Assembly: GCA_964019335.1 (NCBI GenBank)
Contig: OZ025759.1
Span: 124,001 to 188,000 of the forward strand
Reading direction: 5' to 3'
DNA: 64,000 nucleotides
Source of the DNA: Diplonema japonicum
Taxonomy: Eukaryota; Euglenozoa; Diplonemea; Diplonemida; Diplonemidae
Shown: positions 20,669 to 30,300 of the stretch, piece after piece
Layout of the letters: each line of letters opens with the position of its first letter
Position numbering within the stretch: position 1 is the stretch's first letter
The notes under the pieces: generated by a model
The model's database searches: none
Seen by the model: only the letters and a program-made list of their open reading frames with translations
Told to the model about the DNA's origin: nothing
Made by a program: the position numbers and the translations under genes

Positions 20669-20995
20669 ATGTCGCAAGATGACCAGCTATCACTGCTGCC
20701 GGAGAAGGTAGTGAAGAACGTGCAGATAGTAGACAAGATAAAGACCTTTGCGGCATGCACCACAGGGGTGCTGTCTGGTGTCATTGGGTTGACTGGTTTG
20801 AACGGGTTCATGGCATTCTTCATCCTCAGCGTGTTGGTGGTAGGTTATTTGCAGTACGTGATCATCGGTGCCTCAAAATCAAAAGACTACTTTGCGCCAG
20901 ACTACTCCTTGTTCTCCTTCGGCAACATCATCGGTGCCTTCGTGACCTACGTTGTCGTGTGGACCATAGCTTACGACACTGTACACATATTCTAG
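20669..20995 (+). CDS. EMC6: ER membrane protein complex subunit 6
   Basis: 108 residues, the usual EMC6 length. The N-terminal helix is followed by CTTGVLSGVIGLTGLNGFMAF, a second hydrophobic segment, DYF...DYSLF and a last segment ending VVWTIAYDTVHIF, closely matching the EMC6/RAB5IF pattern G..aGilGl.g..Gf...yf...tfvl.W...y..vh.y. EMC6 is a core subunit of the ER membrane insertase for transmembrane proteins; three membrane helices are visible. No other EMC genes are nearby. Confidence 0.88.
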   Translation: MSQDDQLSLLPEKVVKNVQIVDKIKTFAACTTGVLSGVIGLTGLNGFMAFFILSVLVVGYLQYVIIGASKSKDYFAPDYSLFSFGNIIGAFVTYVVVWTIAYDTVHIF

Positions 20996-21144
20996 CTGGC
21001 GCATAGCAGTGTTTTTGTGTTTAAAAAATATTTTATTAGTGTTTTTGAGACCTTGCAGTGTTTCTTTAGTCATATTACGTTATCTGCAGCCCAGCCTAAC
21101 CTACGGAGCATCTTCGTATCCCCGCTCAGGTCAAATGCAGTAGC

Positions 21145-22257
21145 ATGCTCCGTCACGCAACCGATGCGAGAGTCGCAGGTGCGGTACACAGCAAGTGGAG
21201 GCACAAGGCAAAGAACTTCTCGGACGTTGACTTGGAAGGTGTGCAGAAGAAGCTGCGGGAAGACATCAACAGGCTGCGGGGGGCAGGGAACGAGGTGTCG
21301 GTGAACACTTACCACGAGGTGATGAAAGTGGTAGGAAAGGGCGCACATGGAGGGCAGCGGGTCATGCATTGGTATGACCAGATGACTTCACATGGCGTGC
21401 GGCCAGACAACACCACAAGTATGATTATCCTCAGGGCACATGGCCAGGCCAAAGATATCGTGATGCTGAAGAAAGCATGGAGCACGCTGTGCGAAACAAC
21501 ACCGCAGCCCCCCCTACCGGTGTACAACACCTACATCATGGGGCTGATCGCATGCAGACACTGCCATGAGGCGTGCAGGATGGTCAAAGACATGGAAGCC
21601 AACGGCCCCTTGCCGTCTGTGGTGACGTATACACTAATGCTGCAAGTGGACAAGGTACAACGTGAGAAGTGGACGGAGAAGATAAGGGAAATGAACAAGG
21701 GTATGCTTGACACAGAGGCAGAGATGGCGCTATTCAGGTTGGCATGTACAGAGGACGGGTACACAGAAGGGCATGCCTCTTTGCAGAACATGAGGGACAG
21801 GGGTGTGAAGTATGATGTTCGTGCCTTCCTGTACCTGCTGGGATGCTGTCGCTCTGGAGAGCAGCTTGCCAGTGTTTGGAACGAATGCAAGCGGGATGGG
21901 TTCTCGCACACTGTCGCTTGTTACAATACAGTGCTGGCCTTCCTGTCGGCAAGGGCCTGCCACGTGGATGACTCATTCCATAAAACTGTTCTTTTCATAT
22001 ACTTCACCGCTCTGCACGGTGCGGGGCACACCCCTTCGTACTCCACAGTGCGGCATGTGCTGCAGTCTTGCGCAAAGACAGGCGACGTTCTTGTCAGTGA
22101 GAAGGTGAGGCGGTCCCTGCCGAAGTTCGTGAAAGAAAAGTCCATCATTAACCTTGTGCTGGATTCATATCGAGAGGACTCCTTACGAGAGTCCCACCCT
22201 GAGAGGGCACCAATCTTTGCTGAGAGGGTTGCCGCTTTGGATGACTGCAAATGGTGA
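21145..22257 (+). CDS. Pentatricopeptide repeat (PPR) protein, probably mitochondrial
   Basis: 370 residues. Several 35-residue units are visible, for example TYHEVMKVVGKG...VMHWYDQMTSHGVRPDN, VYNTYIMGLIACRHCHEACRMVKDMEANGPLPS and CYNTVLAFLSAR. The N-terminus MLRHATDARVAGAVHSKWRHK is basic and Ser/Ala-containing, consistent with mitochondrial import. PPR proteins bind organellar RNA for stability, processing, editing or translation; the target is unknown. The ATG follows a TCAG-rich pyrimidine region, 149 bases after EMC6. Confidence 0.82.
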   Translation: MLRHATDARVAGAVHSKWRHKAKNFSDVDLEGVQKKLREDINRLRGAGNEVSVNTYHEVMKVVGKGAHGGQRVMHWYDQMTSHGVRPDNTTSMIILRAHGQAKDIVMLKKAWSTLCETTPQPPLPVYNTYIMGLIACRHCHEACRMVKDMEANGPLPSVVTYTLMLQVDKVQREKWTEKIREMNKGMLDTEAEMALFRLACTEDGYTEGHASLQNMRDRGVKYDVRAFLYLLGCCRSGEQLASVWNECKRDGFSHTVACYNTVLAFLSARACHVDDSFHKTVLFIYFTALHGAGHTPSYSTVRHVLQSCAKTGDVLVSEKVRRSLPKFVKEKSIINLVLDSYREDSLRESHPERAPIFAERVAALDDCKW

Positions 22258-22321
22258 ACTGTTTTGGTTTTTTTTTTTATATCCAGTCACATCACGTACC
22301 ATCACAGAAGGGGAGGCTGGA

Positions 22322-22798
22322 ATGTTACGGGCGATATCAGGCATTAGCAGGCAGGCGCGGTGGAGGTCGGTAAACAACCCTTCGAAGACAGGGTACCCGA
22401 ACGCAAAGTATGAAGTGTTCCGGACTGCATGGGTGAGACCCGAGGTGAAAGGGCTGACGTATTTGGACGACAAGACAATACCTACTTTGAACTTGACGGA
22501 TCCACATGAGAGGGTGGAGGCAGCCCTCGCAGGAGAAGGGACCCCCGACTCTTTCGAAAAGTTCCCTTGGGAACTGTACGGGCGTGCTATCGCCACCTCT
22601 GCGGTGTGCTCGGTGGTGGCATTCCTGTTGTTGCTGTCCACACTGAGTCTGTACTACAAACTACAGACGGAGAGGTTTATCGCAAGCAACCAGAAGCGAC
22701 AACTGCAGCAGATCCTTGCAATGGTTAACAAATTAGAGAGGCAGAACGAGGCTTACAAGCTACAGATAGAAATGCAGAAGGGCGACGTGCCCGCGTGA
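22322..22798 (+). CDS. Single-pass membrane protein with mitochondrial-type leader, function unknown
   Basis: 158 residues. MLRAISGISRQARWRSVNN looks like a cleavable mitochondrial presequence. A hydrophobic segment (IATSAVCSVVAFLLLLSTLSLYY, about residues 90-112) is the only membrane span, followed by a basic/Gln-rich coiled-coil-like helix to the C-terminus. This layout is common among small inner-membrane respiratory subunits or assembly factors, but I cannot name one. ATCACAG ends 15 bases before the ATG. Confidence 0.65.
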   Translation: MLRAISGISRQARWRSVNNPSKTGYPNAKYEVFRTAWVRPEVKGLTYLDDKTIPTLNLTDPHERVEAALAGEGTPDSFEKFPWELYGRAIATSAVCSVVAFLLLLSTLSLYYKLQTERFIASNQKRQLQQILAMVNKLERQNEAYKLQIEMQKGDVPA

Positions 22799-22841
22799 TT
22801 TCTTATTTCTTCTTCTTGCTTATACAATCTTCATACTTCAG

Positions 22842-23765
22842 ATGCACCCGTCACAAACATGGCTGGAAAAGACAGGAAAGTACGCGACATGGCAGGGTGT
22901 CCTGAAGCACGCACACGTCTCGTACGATGAATTCCTTGAGAAGTGGGACGGTACTGGCAGCGTTGCAGATGCAGCGGAGAAGATGGGCTATACCAGGCTT
23001 GAGGCGGCAAAGATTGAAGCCCAATGGTCGCGGAGAGGACAGTTGATGATACAAGACTCCGATAAGTGGAAAGCACTGCAAGCAGTTCTTGTTGAGTACA
23101 ACTGGAAGGGGACACTTGTCGCGGCTAACCAGTGCGAAAAAGAAACCAGCGAGAGAGGGGCACGGTTCAGAGAACGGTGGGCAGGGCAACGCACTGTATT
23201 GACCCTGGTGAACGCGAAGAGCCAAGAGAAAGGCATTTTCGATGCAGTGCCCCTGCAAGTCAAGCCTGGGAGGTACGTAATATCTCTCTACGAGGTGTGT
23301 CTGGGTGTCATCAGATCAGATGCTAGCATGGAGCATGACACCTTATACAACAGAGACGAGAACACGTATACTGTACATGACAGCAGCAGATACATAGAAC
23401 GGTATAAGTGCATGGTGCAGGTGGACAATCCTCCGTCTTGCGAACCCCCCACAAGAGCTGCCATCAGGGACATTACCAATACTGCTATTAACGTATGCTC
23501 GAAGATAGCATCAGCAAGGGAGCAGGTCACGGACATGATTGATGCCTTCGAGCGATTTCACCAACCACCCCTCTCCGCAATGCCTGTTGTAGACCCTTTT
23601 GCACTCACCGCGCACTGTGAACTGGAAACCAACCGATTGGCCTCACTAGAAAAAGAAGGCTACGAGGGCAGCAATGTCTCGGTGACTATGCTTGCTGTGC
23701 ACAAAAAAGCTTTGGAGAACCCTTACAGCGTCATGTGGGTTTCGCCCCACAGCGCATCTTACTAG
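22842..23765 (+). CDS. Hypothetical protein, function unknown
   Basis: 307 residues. The start codon directly follows CTTCAG, so the 5' untranslated region after trans-splicing would be only the leader. Residues 1-95 are helical with Trp residues (TWLEKTGKYATWQGVLKHAHV; DKWKALQAVLVEYNW); the middle is mixed; the C-terminal part has possible helices (ITNTAINVCSKIASAREQVTDMIDAF). No domain recognised. The stop-to-ATG gap from the previous gene is only 43 bases. Confidence 0.68.
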   Translation: MHPSQTWLEKTGKYATWQGVLKHAHVSYDEFLEKWDGTGSVADAAEKMGYTRLEAAKIEAQWSRRGQLMIQDSDKWKALQAVLVEYNWKGTLVAANQCEKETSERGARFRERWAGQRTVLTLVNAKSQEKGIFDAVPLQVKPGRYVISLYEVCLGVIRSDASMEHDTLYNRDENTYTVHDSSRYIERYKCMVQVDNPPSCEPPTRAAIRDITNTAINVCSKIASAREQVTDMIDAFERFHQPPLSAMPVVDPFALTAHCELETNRLASLEKEGYEGSNVSVTMLAVHKKALENPYSVMWVSPHSASY

Positions 23766-23861
23766 ATGTACTTTTTGTTTTGTTTTCTGTTTTCGTTTTT
23801 CTTTTTTTTCTTTTTTTTTTTTTTTTTTGCTAATCAAACACTTTGTCATCCAGGAGGCAAA

Positions 23862-25745
23862 ATGATGGACCAGACGTCAGAGCTCCAGCAGACGGAAGAC
23901 ATGCTGATGGAGATACAAGATGAGCTGAAAGTGATGGAGGACAGGGTAGTGGACAGGGAGACGCAGATAGATGCAATCATCGACAAAAATAAGAAGAGAG
24001 AACGTGCCCTCCTGGACTGCCTGGAGGCATTGGTGGGGTACGTCACTATGATGGAGCAGAACGTGGTGCAGCCCGCTATCGGGAACCTTCTTGATGAGCT
24101 TCGAATCCACCACAACAACGTGGCATACAACAGGGAAGAAGCCGTTGGTAAAATAGGTCGGGCAGTTACCAGCAGCTCGTCTCGGTTGGGGAAGCTCCTG
24201 TCCCACCTGCACGACCCGTCTGCCAACGTGATGGCCATGGAGGATAAAAGAAAAGCAGCCTTCGGTGAAAGCGCTGTGTACCAGCCGGAAGATGCTTACA
24301 TCCTATCGCAGTCCCTCCTTCAAGACAAGGAGCAGATGCAGCAAATTATCAAGTTTTGCATGCAATGTTTGCAAACAGGCAAAGAACCGACATCTGACAT
24401 TGGTTCGGAAAGACAAGGGAGGGTCATCGAAAGACAGAACAGGGAGATCACCATGCTGCAGCAGCAGAACGACAGTCTCAAAGCTGAAGTGCAGAGGTTG
24501 CACAGCGTCAGCCAACAAGTGGTTCATCAGGCGAACGACGGTGGCAGACTGCAAGCAGAGCTGAGCATGATGGCACAAGAGAAAGGAGTCCTTGCACAGC
24601 AGATCGAGAGTCTCGAAAGCACAGTACGACAAGAGCGCAAGATACTGAATCAGAAGATCGAGTCCCTCCAAAACAGTCTTGGGCAGACCTCCGCTGAGAG
24701 GGACGCGGTAAAGGCAAGGATCGACCTATCCGAACGTGAAACCTCACAGGCAACAAGGGAGAGGCACCTTCTACAGCAGCAGAACCTCTCTCTGGACGGA
24801 GCCATCCAGCAGCTGCAGCAGGAGCGCTCCCTCACAGTCAGGAAGTTAGAACAAGCCGAAACAAAGAACTTGTTGCTTGAACAAGAACGTGCTATTGTGA
24901 GGCAGAAATTTGAAACTGTCGACAGGGCCCTCAACGAAGGGGAGAGCGAGAAAATGGTATGTGCGGTTACTTGCTTCTCACTTCAAAACACCAGGTATTG
25001 CGTGACGAACTTGAGTCCGCACGGAGCAGGATGTTCCATGGGGCAGACATGGATATAAAGGATGCCCTTCGCCATGTATGTGACAACTGCCACCAAAGCC
25101 ACCGACAGGAGAGGGAGGAATCCCACCGATTGAGGTTAGAGGTGGAGCTGTTGCAAAGGGAACGTGCTTCGGAGCAAAGTGAGAAGGGAGAGGAAGTATG
25201 TGTAATGGGCTCTGTAATTTTCAACACAGCTGACGGGGACGCGAACAGAGAACTTGCGTCTAAAGAATGAGTTTGATAGGCAGCATGTGCTGTTGGAACA
25301 GGCTGGCCAAAGGGAAGCAGAACTCACGACGAAATGTAAGGTGCTCACAGATGTCGCAGACAGACTGAAGATGGAGCTCGAGCAAGCAATCTTGTCAAAG
25401 CCAGGTGGAAACCTCAGTGCAGCTGGAATGACCACGGACGGCATGCATAACAGAATCACCGCATTTGAGATGAGTATGAACAAGCTGAATAACGAAGTGG
25501 GCAACGTGGAAGGGAGAATCAACTCCCTTGACGGAAGCCCTGATGCAGTCCACCAGCTTGACAAGGAACGTGCCCTCTTCGAGGCTGAGCGAAGCGAGTG
25601 CGACCAGATCGTCAAGCAGATGACTGAAGAACTGGAGCTGCTCGTCCATGAAAACCAACAGTTAAAACAGCAGCAGTCGCAGCAGCATCAACACCTTGCC
25701 GCCTCTAGCTGGGGGAACAAGCACCCAACCCACCACGCACACTAA
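23862..25745 (+). CDS. Long coiled-coil protein
   Basis: Three exons, 23862-24956, 24995-25195 and 25230-25745 (603 residues), joined by introns of 38 and 34 nt that both begin GTATGTG and end CAG. Almost the whole protein is predicted coiled coil by eye, with heptad-like Leu/Ile/Gln spacing (QQQNDSLKAEVQRLHSV; QLQQERSLTVRKLEQAE). The C-terminus is Gln/His-rich. Such proteins often belong to flagellar, basal-body or cytoskeletal structures, but nothing more specific can be said. ATG at 23862 or 23865 follows ATCCAG. Confidence 0.8.
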
Positions 25746-26319
25746 TGTGCTTTGTAGACTAGATACTAGAGTTGTATTGTGTTTTGTTATCTGATATCCT
25801 GCAAACTCTTAATCTTTATGCGGCCGTCAGGGGGGTCTAATTGATTTTTGAATTTTCTTAATTTGGGCTCTTGTTGGCATGGATCGAACATGCTGAAGTC
25901 TTGAGGTTATTTCTTGATTCGAGGACGCATTTGAAACATATTTGAAATCTGCGTTCATTCCACTAAGTATTTTATCATCTCGACCCATAGGAAGCTAATG
26001 TTAAGGCCTTGTACATCTTACACCTCAAAACAAAGATTTGGAATATCTGCGTTCATTCCACTAAATATTTAGTGTTCGAGGCATGAAGGTTCATTGATCG
26101 GATGTCGCGAGACCGTTGCCCAAACTGGGGTCCATTTGCTATTTCCTGGAAATTATGTTAAAAAAGAGGGAAAAAACTGGGGAAGTTTTTTTCTAGTTCT
26201 TTTCTTTTTGTTTTGAGGTCCCTTTTTTGTGTTTGTGTATCGTTAGCAATAACAATCGCTTCTAATTCACGTGCAAATCAGCAAGAAAAACATCGAGAAA
26301 AACATCACGAGTCCCCCTT
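25746..26319. other. AT-rich intergenic region with a degenerate direct repeat
   Basis: No coding frame. Contains the 26-nt direct repeat annotated separately, embedded in weaker similarity with a period of about 98 bases. It separates the dense gene run from the retroelement island and is unlike the pyrimidine tracts elsewhere, so it may be old element sequence. Confidence 0.5.
25947..26071 (+). repeat. Pair of ~26-nt direct repeats, 98 bp apart
   Basis: The segment atctgcgttcattccactaa and the next few bases occur at 25947 and again at 26045 with one mismatch in about 26 positions. The flanks keep weaker similarity, suggesting a decayed 98-bp tandem duplication. Confidence 0.75.
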
Positions 26320-26358
26320 CAGCCAGGTGCCTTCCAGAACCCGCTCTTCGGCCTGGGG

Positions 26359-27756
26359 GTGAACGCCGATGGCACGATCTCCGGGGACCAGGAGCTGGCG
26401 GGCCTTCAGGTTGTGGAGGCGGGTGGTGTGCGGATCCGCTGCGTGCGGGACATGCATGCAGCCGTGCGACGGCCCGACGTGGACTACGTTGCGGCCCGTC
26501 CCCTGCCTCTGTCTGAACACGCGAGGTACCTTGGGGTTACGGTGGACTCTGGGCTCACGTTCGGTGAACACGCACAGGACATCCTACGGCGGGCCAGCAA
26601 AAGGCTGAGGGTGCTGAAGCTCTTGTCCGGCACGTCCTGGGGCAGCAAGAGGGACACTCTGCGGTCTCTCTACGTTACGTACATCCTCCCGCTGCTGCGC
26701 TACTGCATGGGGGTCTACTACAGCAGGCTCGATGATGTCGGGAGGAAGGACCTGGCTGGGCTTCACCAGGAGGCGGCGGTGCTGATCACGGGCTGCTGGA
26801 GTGGCTCCGGAGGGTACAAGCTCCTAGCTGAGGCAGGACTGCTTCCCCTCGAAAGAATGGCGGAGGGTGCTGCGGCGACGATGACGGCGAAGGCCTTCTG
26901 CTGGCAGTCTTCCCCGGTTCACAGGGAGACGGTCAAGCTGAAGCAGGCGAACAGGCTGGGGTGTGGGTGGCTGCGCTCTGGCTACCAAGCACTGCGTCGA
27001 TGCGGGTTGGAACCAAAGGTGCACTTCGAGTACCTGTCGGCTACGCCCCTGGCGGCCCCGTGGCAGACAGGCATGGTCGACTTCAGGACTGACCTCCCCG
27101 GCGGGGTCACGCGATCGTCGCCAGACGCGGACAGGCGGAAGGCGGCCGAGGCTGCTCTTGCGGCCCTCCCCCCGGGCCATGCCTACACGGATGGCTCGGT
27201 TGTGCAGGTCGGACAGAAGGCGAAAGGTGGCTCTGGGGTTTATCTGCAGCTGCCTCCCCCCCTGACCCCTGTGTCTATGTGCCATGGCGTCAACGACTTC
27301 TGTTCATCTTTTCGGGCAGAGGGCATGGCTGTGAAAACGGCGCTGGATATGGTGGCTACCCTCCGAAAAACACACCCTTCGCTGGCGAAGTCCCCGCTGT
27401 CGATCTGCACCGACTCCCTCTCCCTCGTCGAGCAGCTGCGAGCTGGCCCAACGCGACAGAGGGAGAAGCTCGACCACCAGACGTGGAGCCGGCTGGTGAC
27501 CGCGGCGCGCACGCAGGGGACACCGGTGGTCCTCCAGTTTGTGCCCTCCCACTGTGGGGTGGACGGGAACGAGAAGGCTGACGCTCTGGCCGTGGAGGGA
27601 ACGAAGCGGAAGCAGGACAGGCCCTCCCTTGACTACCGATCAGTGAGGGCCCTGGTGCGACGGTGGGTGGTGCGGAGGTCCGCGGAGCTCATAACATCCC
27701 TAGGGCCATGGAAGCAACCTCTGCTTAATTCCTGGTACGTGGGAGGCTCCTCTTGA
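26359..27756 (+). pseudogene. RT C-terminal region plus RNase H of LINE fragment A
   Basis: About 465 codons. KYLGV-type motif (ARYLGVTVDSGLTFGEHA) marks the RT thumb region common in ingi/I/Jockey-type LINEs. The RNase H domain begins at AYTDGSV near nt 27180; its acidic set appears complete: Asp in TDGS, Glu in FRAEGMAV, Asp in CTDSLSLVE, and HCGVDGNEKAD with His and Asp. The YADD palm is absent, so the frame cannot encode a working reverse transcriptase. It ends at a stop in VGGSS, after which homology resumes at 27878. Confidence 0.7.
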
Positions 27757-27877
27757 GGATGTCAGTCACCTTTTCCCTTTTTTACTCGACTCTCTGTTTT
27801 CGTATGCAGTATTTATTCTTTCCCACCCCTTTTTATCTATTTCTTCGCTTCTTCATCCTAACTTAAAACCATTTCAG

Positions 27878-28338
27878 TAGCCCACAACTACGCGGTGGCG
27901 ACCGAGCTTCGGTCCGCGCACTTCCCCCTTGGCTTCCCCAGACAAGCTGAAACGGTCATCTCGCGGCTGCGGATTGGTCACTCGGCTCTCTTCTTCGGCT
28001 TCCTGCAGACTGCTGGCCCGAACAGGAAGCACAAGGGTGTGCTCCGGTGCCCAGCCTGCCACGCAGCACCGATGTCCAGGGAGCATGTTGTCGGTGGGTG
28101 CCCTGTGATCGGGAAGGGGGCGATCGACACTCCTGCTGGTACTCCCTCCCTAGCGTTCTCCCTGTCGAGACGCGTGACCCAGATCTACGACCTCGTTGTT
28201 GAGTCTGGCCTGCTCGCCTGGTCACGCTCCGGACTGTTCACCTCGCCATCATCCACAGACGTCACTGCACCTTCAAACGTGCCGCCCCCTCCTCCGGTCT
28301 CTCTTGACGCCGGTCCCGCGGCCCCCGTGCTGCGCTAA
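27878..28338 (+). pseudogene. C-terminal zinc-knuckle segment of LINE fragment A
   Basis: Continues the element after the interruption. ISRLRIGHSALFFGFL, then CPACHAAPMSREHVVGGCP, reproduces the CxxC...H...C knuckle of the LINE C-terminus and aligns with VRLRTGHTPLMRGYL and CPACNVQSPLDADHLLRGC of fragment B. The segment begins immediately after a pyrimidine tract and TTTCAG. Confidence 0.68.
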
Positions 28339-28350
28339 GGGATCGCCCGC

Positions 28351-29967
28351 GTGTGTGTAAAGCGAAATGTTGTGTTTTCCACTTTCCTTTCCCTTCCTTC
28401 CCCTTCCTCCGTCGCGAGGCGTGACAGGGCCAAGTATCTAGGGGTCATCCTTGACGCTGACTTGTCTTTCGGTGCCCATGCCCGCGACATCATCGAGAGA
28501 TACGACAAACGAATTCGCATACTGCGGCTCCTCTCCGGCTCGTCCTGGGGCAGTTCCGCAGCATCACTCAGGTCCTTGTACCTGGCCTACGTCCTACCGG
28601 TGTTCACCTACTCGATTGGCATCTTCTTCGCACTGATGTCTGCTCAAGACAGGAAGGCACTGTGCATGAGGCACGATGAGGCAGCCCGACGAATCACGGG
28701 GTGCGTCAAGAACACCTCCACCTCGGCTGTACTGTGTGAGGCCCGCTTGCGCCCGCTCGACCTGATGGCCGACGCTGCTTCTGCCATTCTACTGCAGAGG
28801 GCACTGAGGTGGGTGGGAACCCCGGTGAACAGGGTGGTCAGGGGTGCAGCTACCGCAGGATGGGCCTTGGGAGCGCTGAAGGCGACGAGGAGTTCTGGGC
28901 TGAGTGCGGTTGCTTCCCTACCGCTAGGGCCTGATACGAGAGCCCCCCCCTGGGCGGAAGGCATCCACGTCGATCCCTACGCCACCGACACCAGGAGGAC
29001 ACTCCCCGACGATGTGAGGGCGGCAGCGGCTGCGGAAAAGCTGGACGAGATCCCAAGCGGCGCTCTGGTAGTGTACACGGACGGCTCGGTGATAAGGGGG
29101 AGAGGGGGAGCTGGGGTTGCCTTCAGAGTCCCCGACATGGACCTCACCCTTACCACCTCTCACGGGGCCGGCATGGTCTCCACACCCATGTGCGCCGAGG
29201 GCACCGCTATCCTGATGGGGTTGAAGGAGGCTGCGGAGGTGTACAAAACGGTCGTGAACCTGAGGGGCCGCCCTCTCTACCTGCTGACCGACTCACAGAC
29301 GATGCTGCGGAGGCTCGCTGGAGGCCCCGGACAGCAGAGGGAGTCCACGGACAGACGGATCTGGGATGCCGCTTCCTGGCTCAGGGCCAAACGCTCTGGT
29401 GATGTGCACTTCTGGTACATCCCCTCCCACTGCGGTGTGACGGGGAACGAGCTCGCCGACGGAGCGGCCAGGGACGGGCTGTCGAAGTCGCCTTGCGGGG
29501 TTAGCTACCGCTCCAGCAAGGCGGCCATAAAAGCGTGGCTGAGAGGAAGGTCGCGTGCGAGATACAACAGCGACTCCCCCGGCCACCACCGCCTCGTCAC
29601 CGGTGGCGAATGTCTCTCTCTCCCACCACTCAGTAGGAGGGATGAGGTCCTGATCGTTCGGCTCCGGACCGGACACACGCCTTTGATGAGGGGGTACCTC
29701 CAGCTCAAGGGACCCCTGAGGGCTGAGGGGAGTCATCACCTCACCTGCCCCGCCTGCAACGTTCAATCACCGCTCGACGCTGATCACCTGCTGAGGGGCT
29801 GTCATTCTCTGGCTCCCACAGCTAAGTCCTTCTACGACACTGGGCTGCCGCTCCGCGCGCTGCTTTCCAAGCACTCCGCCGAGGTCTGCGCCTTCATCGA
29901 GGCCTCCGGGCTCTTATCATGGTCTGAGTGTGGGATCTTCCCCCCGGCCGACGCAGCACAAGGGTGA
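28351..29967 (+). CDS. RT C-terminal region, RNase H and zinc knuckle of LINE fragment B
   Basis: Uninterrupted for 538 codons. Order: AKYLGVILDADLSFGAHA (RT thumb), a helical connection region, RNase H with VYTDGSV, MCAEGTAI, LLTDSQTML and SHCGVTGNELADG (all catalytic acids and the His present), then CPACN...DADHLLRGC. There is no RT palm. The first dozens of codons from the ATG at 28357 are C/T tract; the real homology begins near 28433. A long intact RNase H frame without RT could be a recent insertion or a domesticated RNase H; sequence alone does not decide. Confidence 0.7.
   Translation: MCVKRNVVFSTFLSLPSPSSVARRDRAKYLGVILDADLSFGAHARDIIERYDKRIRILRLLSGSSWGSSAASLRSLYLAYVLPVFTYSIGIFFALMSAQDRKALCMRHDEAARRITGCVKNTSTSAVLCEARLRPLDLMADAASAILLQRALRWVGTPVNRVVRGAATAGWALGALKATRSSGLSAVASLPLGPDTRAPPWAEGIHVDPYATDTRRTLPDDVRAAAAAEKLDEIPSGALVVYTDGSVIRGRGGAGVAFRVPDMDLTLTTSHGAGMVSTPMCAEGTAILMGLKEAAEVYKTVVNLRGRPLYLLTDSQTMLRRLAGGPGQQRESTDRRIWDAASWLRAKRSGDVHFWYIPSHCGVTGNELADGAARDGLSKSPCGVSYRSSKAAIKAWLRGRSRARYNSDSPGHHRLVTGGECLSLPPLSRRDEVLIVRLRTGHTPLMRGYLQLKGPLRAEGSHHLTCPACNVQSPLDADHLLRGCHSLAPTAKSFYDTGLPLRALLSKHSAEVCAFIEASGLLSWSECGIFPPADAAQG
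28400..29967 (+). mobile_element. RNase H-bearing LINE fragment B
   Basis: A second, divergent RNase H LINE fragment in the same orientation, starting after a C/T-rich tract and GACAG at about 28430. It is uninterrupted to its stop at 29967. It is truncated at almost the same point as fragment A (just before the KYLGV box). C-rich and CA-repeat sequence (29985-30046) follows. Confidence 0.75.
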
Positions 29968-30005
29968 TCGTGAGCCCATTATAGACCCCCCCCCCTCCCC
30001 CTTTG

Positions 30006-30037
<32 letters not shown>

Positions 30038-30209
30038 ACTCACACGCAAATGGGCCAAGAAACAACCTCCCGGGAGGCAGCCACAGGGAAGGCCGGGAGG
30101 GCGCAGGGCGCAGCAAGAGAGTTACTCCAGACAAAAGACTGGACACACCCCACACCCCTCCCCCCACCCCCAGTTTCCCCCCAGTGGTTATTATTGCAAA
30201 AAAAATCGA
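29968..30209. other. C-rich/CA-repeat spacer before tRNA-Thr
   Basis: Contains poly-C (about 30008-30022), a CA dinucleotide run and purine-rich sequence. No ORF. Ends in an A run directly before the tRNA. Confidence 0.5.
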
Positions 30210-30282
30210 GGCGCCTTAGCTCAGTTGGTTAGAGCGCACGCCTAGTAAGCGTGAGGTCGAGGGTTCAAATCCCTCAGGTGCC
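30210..30282 (+). tRNA. tRNA-Thr (anticodon AGT)
   Basis: 73 bases fold as a standard cloverleaf: a 7-bp acceptor (GGCGCCT with AGGTGCC, one G-U pair), a D-arm GCTC/GAGC, an anticodon stem CACGC/GCGTG with loop CTAGTAA giving anticodon AGT, a variable loop AGGTC, and a T-arm GAGGG/CCCTC with loop TTCAAAT. The A box (TAGCTCAGTTGG) and B box (GGTTCAAATCC) are canonical pol III promoter elements. TTTCTTTTTTC downstream can terminate pol III. CCA is not encoded, as usual for eukaryotes. No intron. Confidence 0.97.
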
Positions 30283-30300
30283 TTTCTTTTTTCTTTTTCC
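30283..30300 (+). terminator. T-run pol III terminator for tRNA-Thr
   Basis: The tRNA is followed at once by T-rich sequence with runs of four or more T, the usual RNA polymerase III stop. The same pyrimidines precede the next protein gene, so the tract may serve both purposes. Confidence 0.6.

Larger units (their letters stand above)
26320..28338 (+). mobile_element. RNase H-bearing LINE fragment A
   Basis: Begins after the RT catalytic palm and keeps only the RT thumb/connection, RNase H and the C-terminal zinc-binding region. The coding sequence is interrupted between about 27757 and 27877 by a stop and a pyrimidine-rich segment ending TTTCAG. It is GC-rich compared with the neighbouring sequence. 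Its partner, fragment B, starts just downstream in the same orientation. Confidence 0.75.

Noticed and set aside
27733-27877. A host-type intron within LINE fragment A
   Set aside because: No GTAT donor is found and the length and pyrimidine content differ from the other introns; I kept it as an unexplained interruption.
29985-30046. CRISPR-like or telomeric repeat
   Set aside because: The C run and CA repeat are plain microsatellites without spaced units or telomere-type motif arrays.
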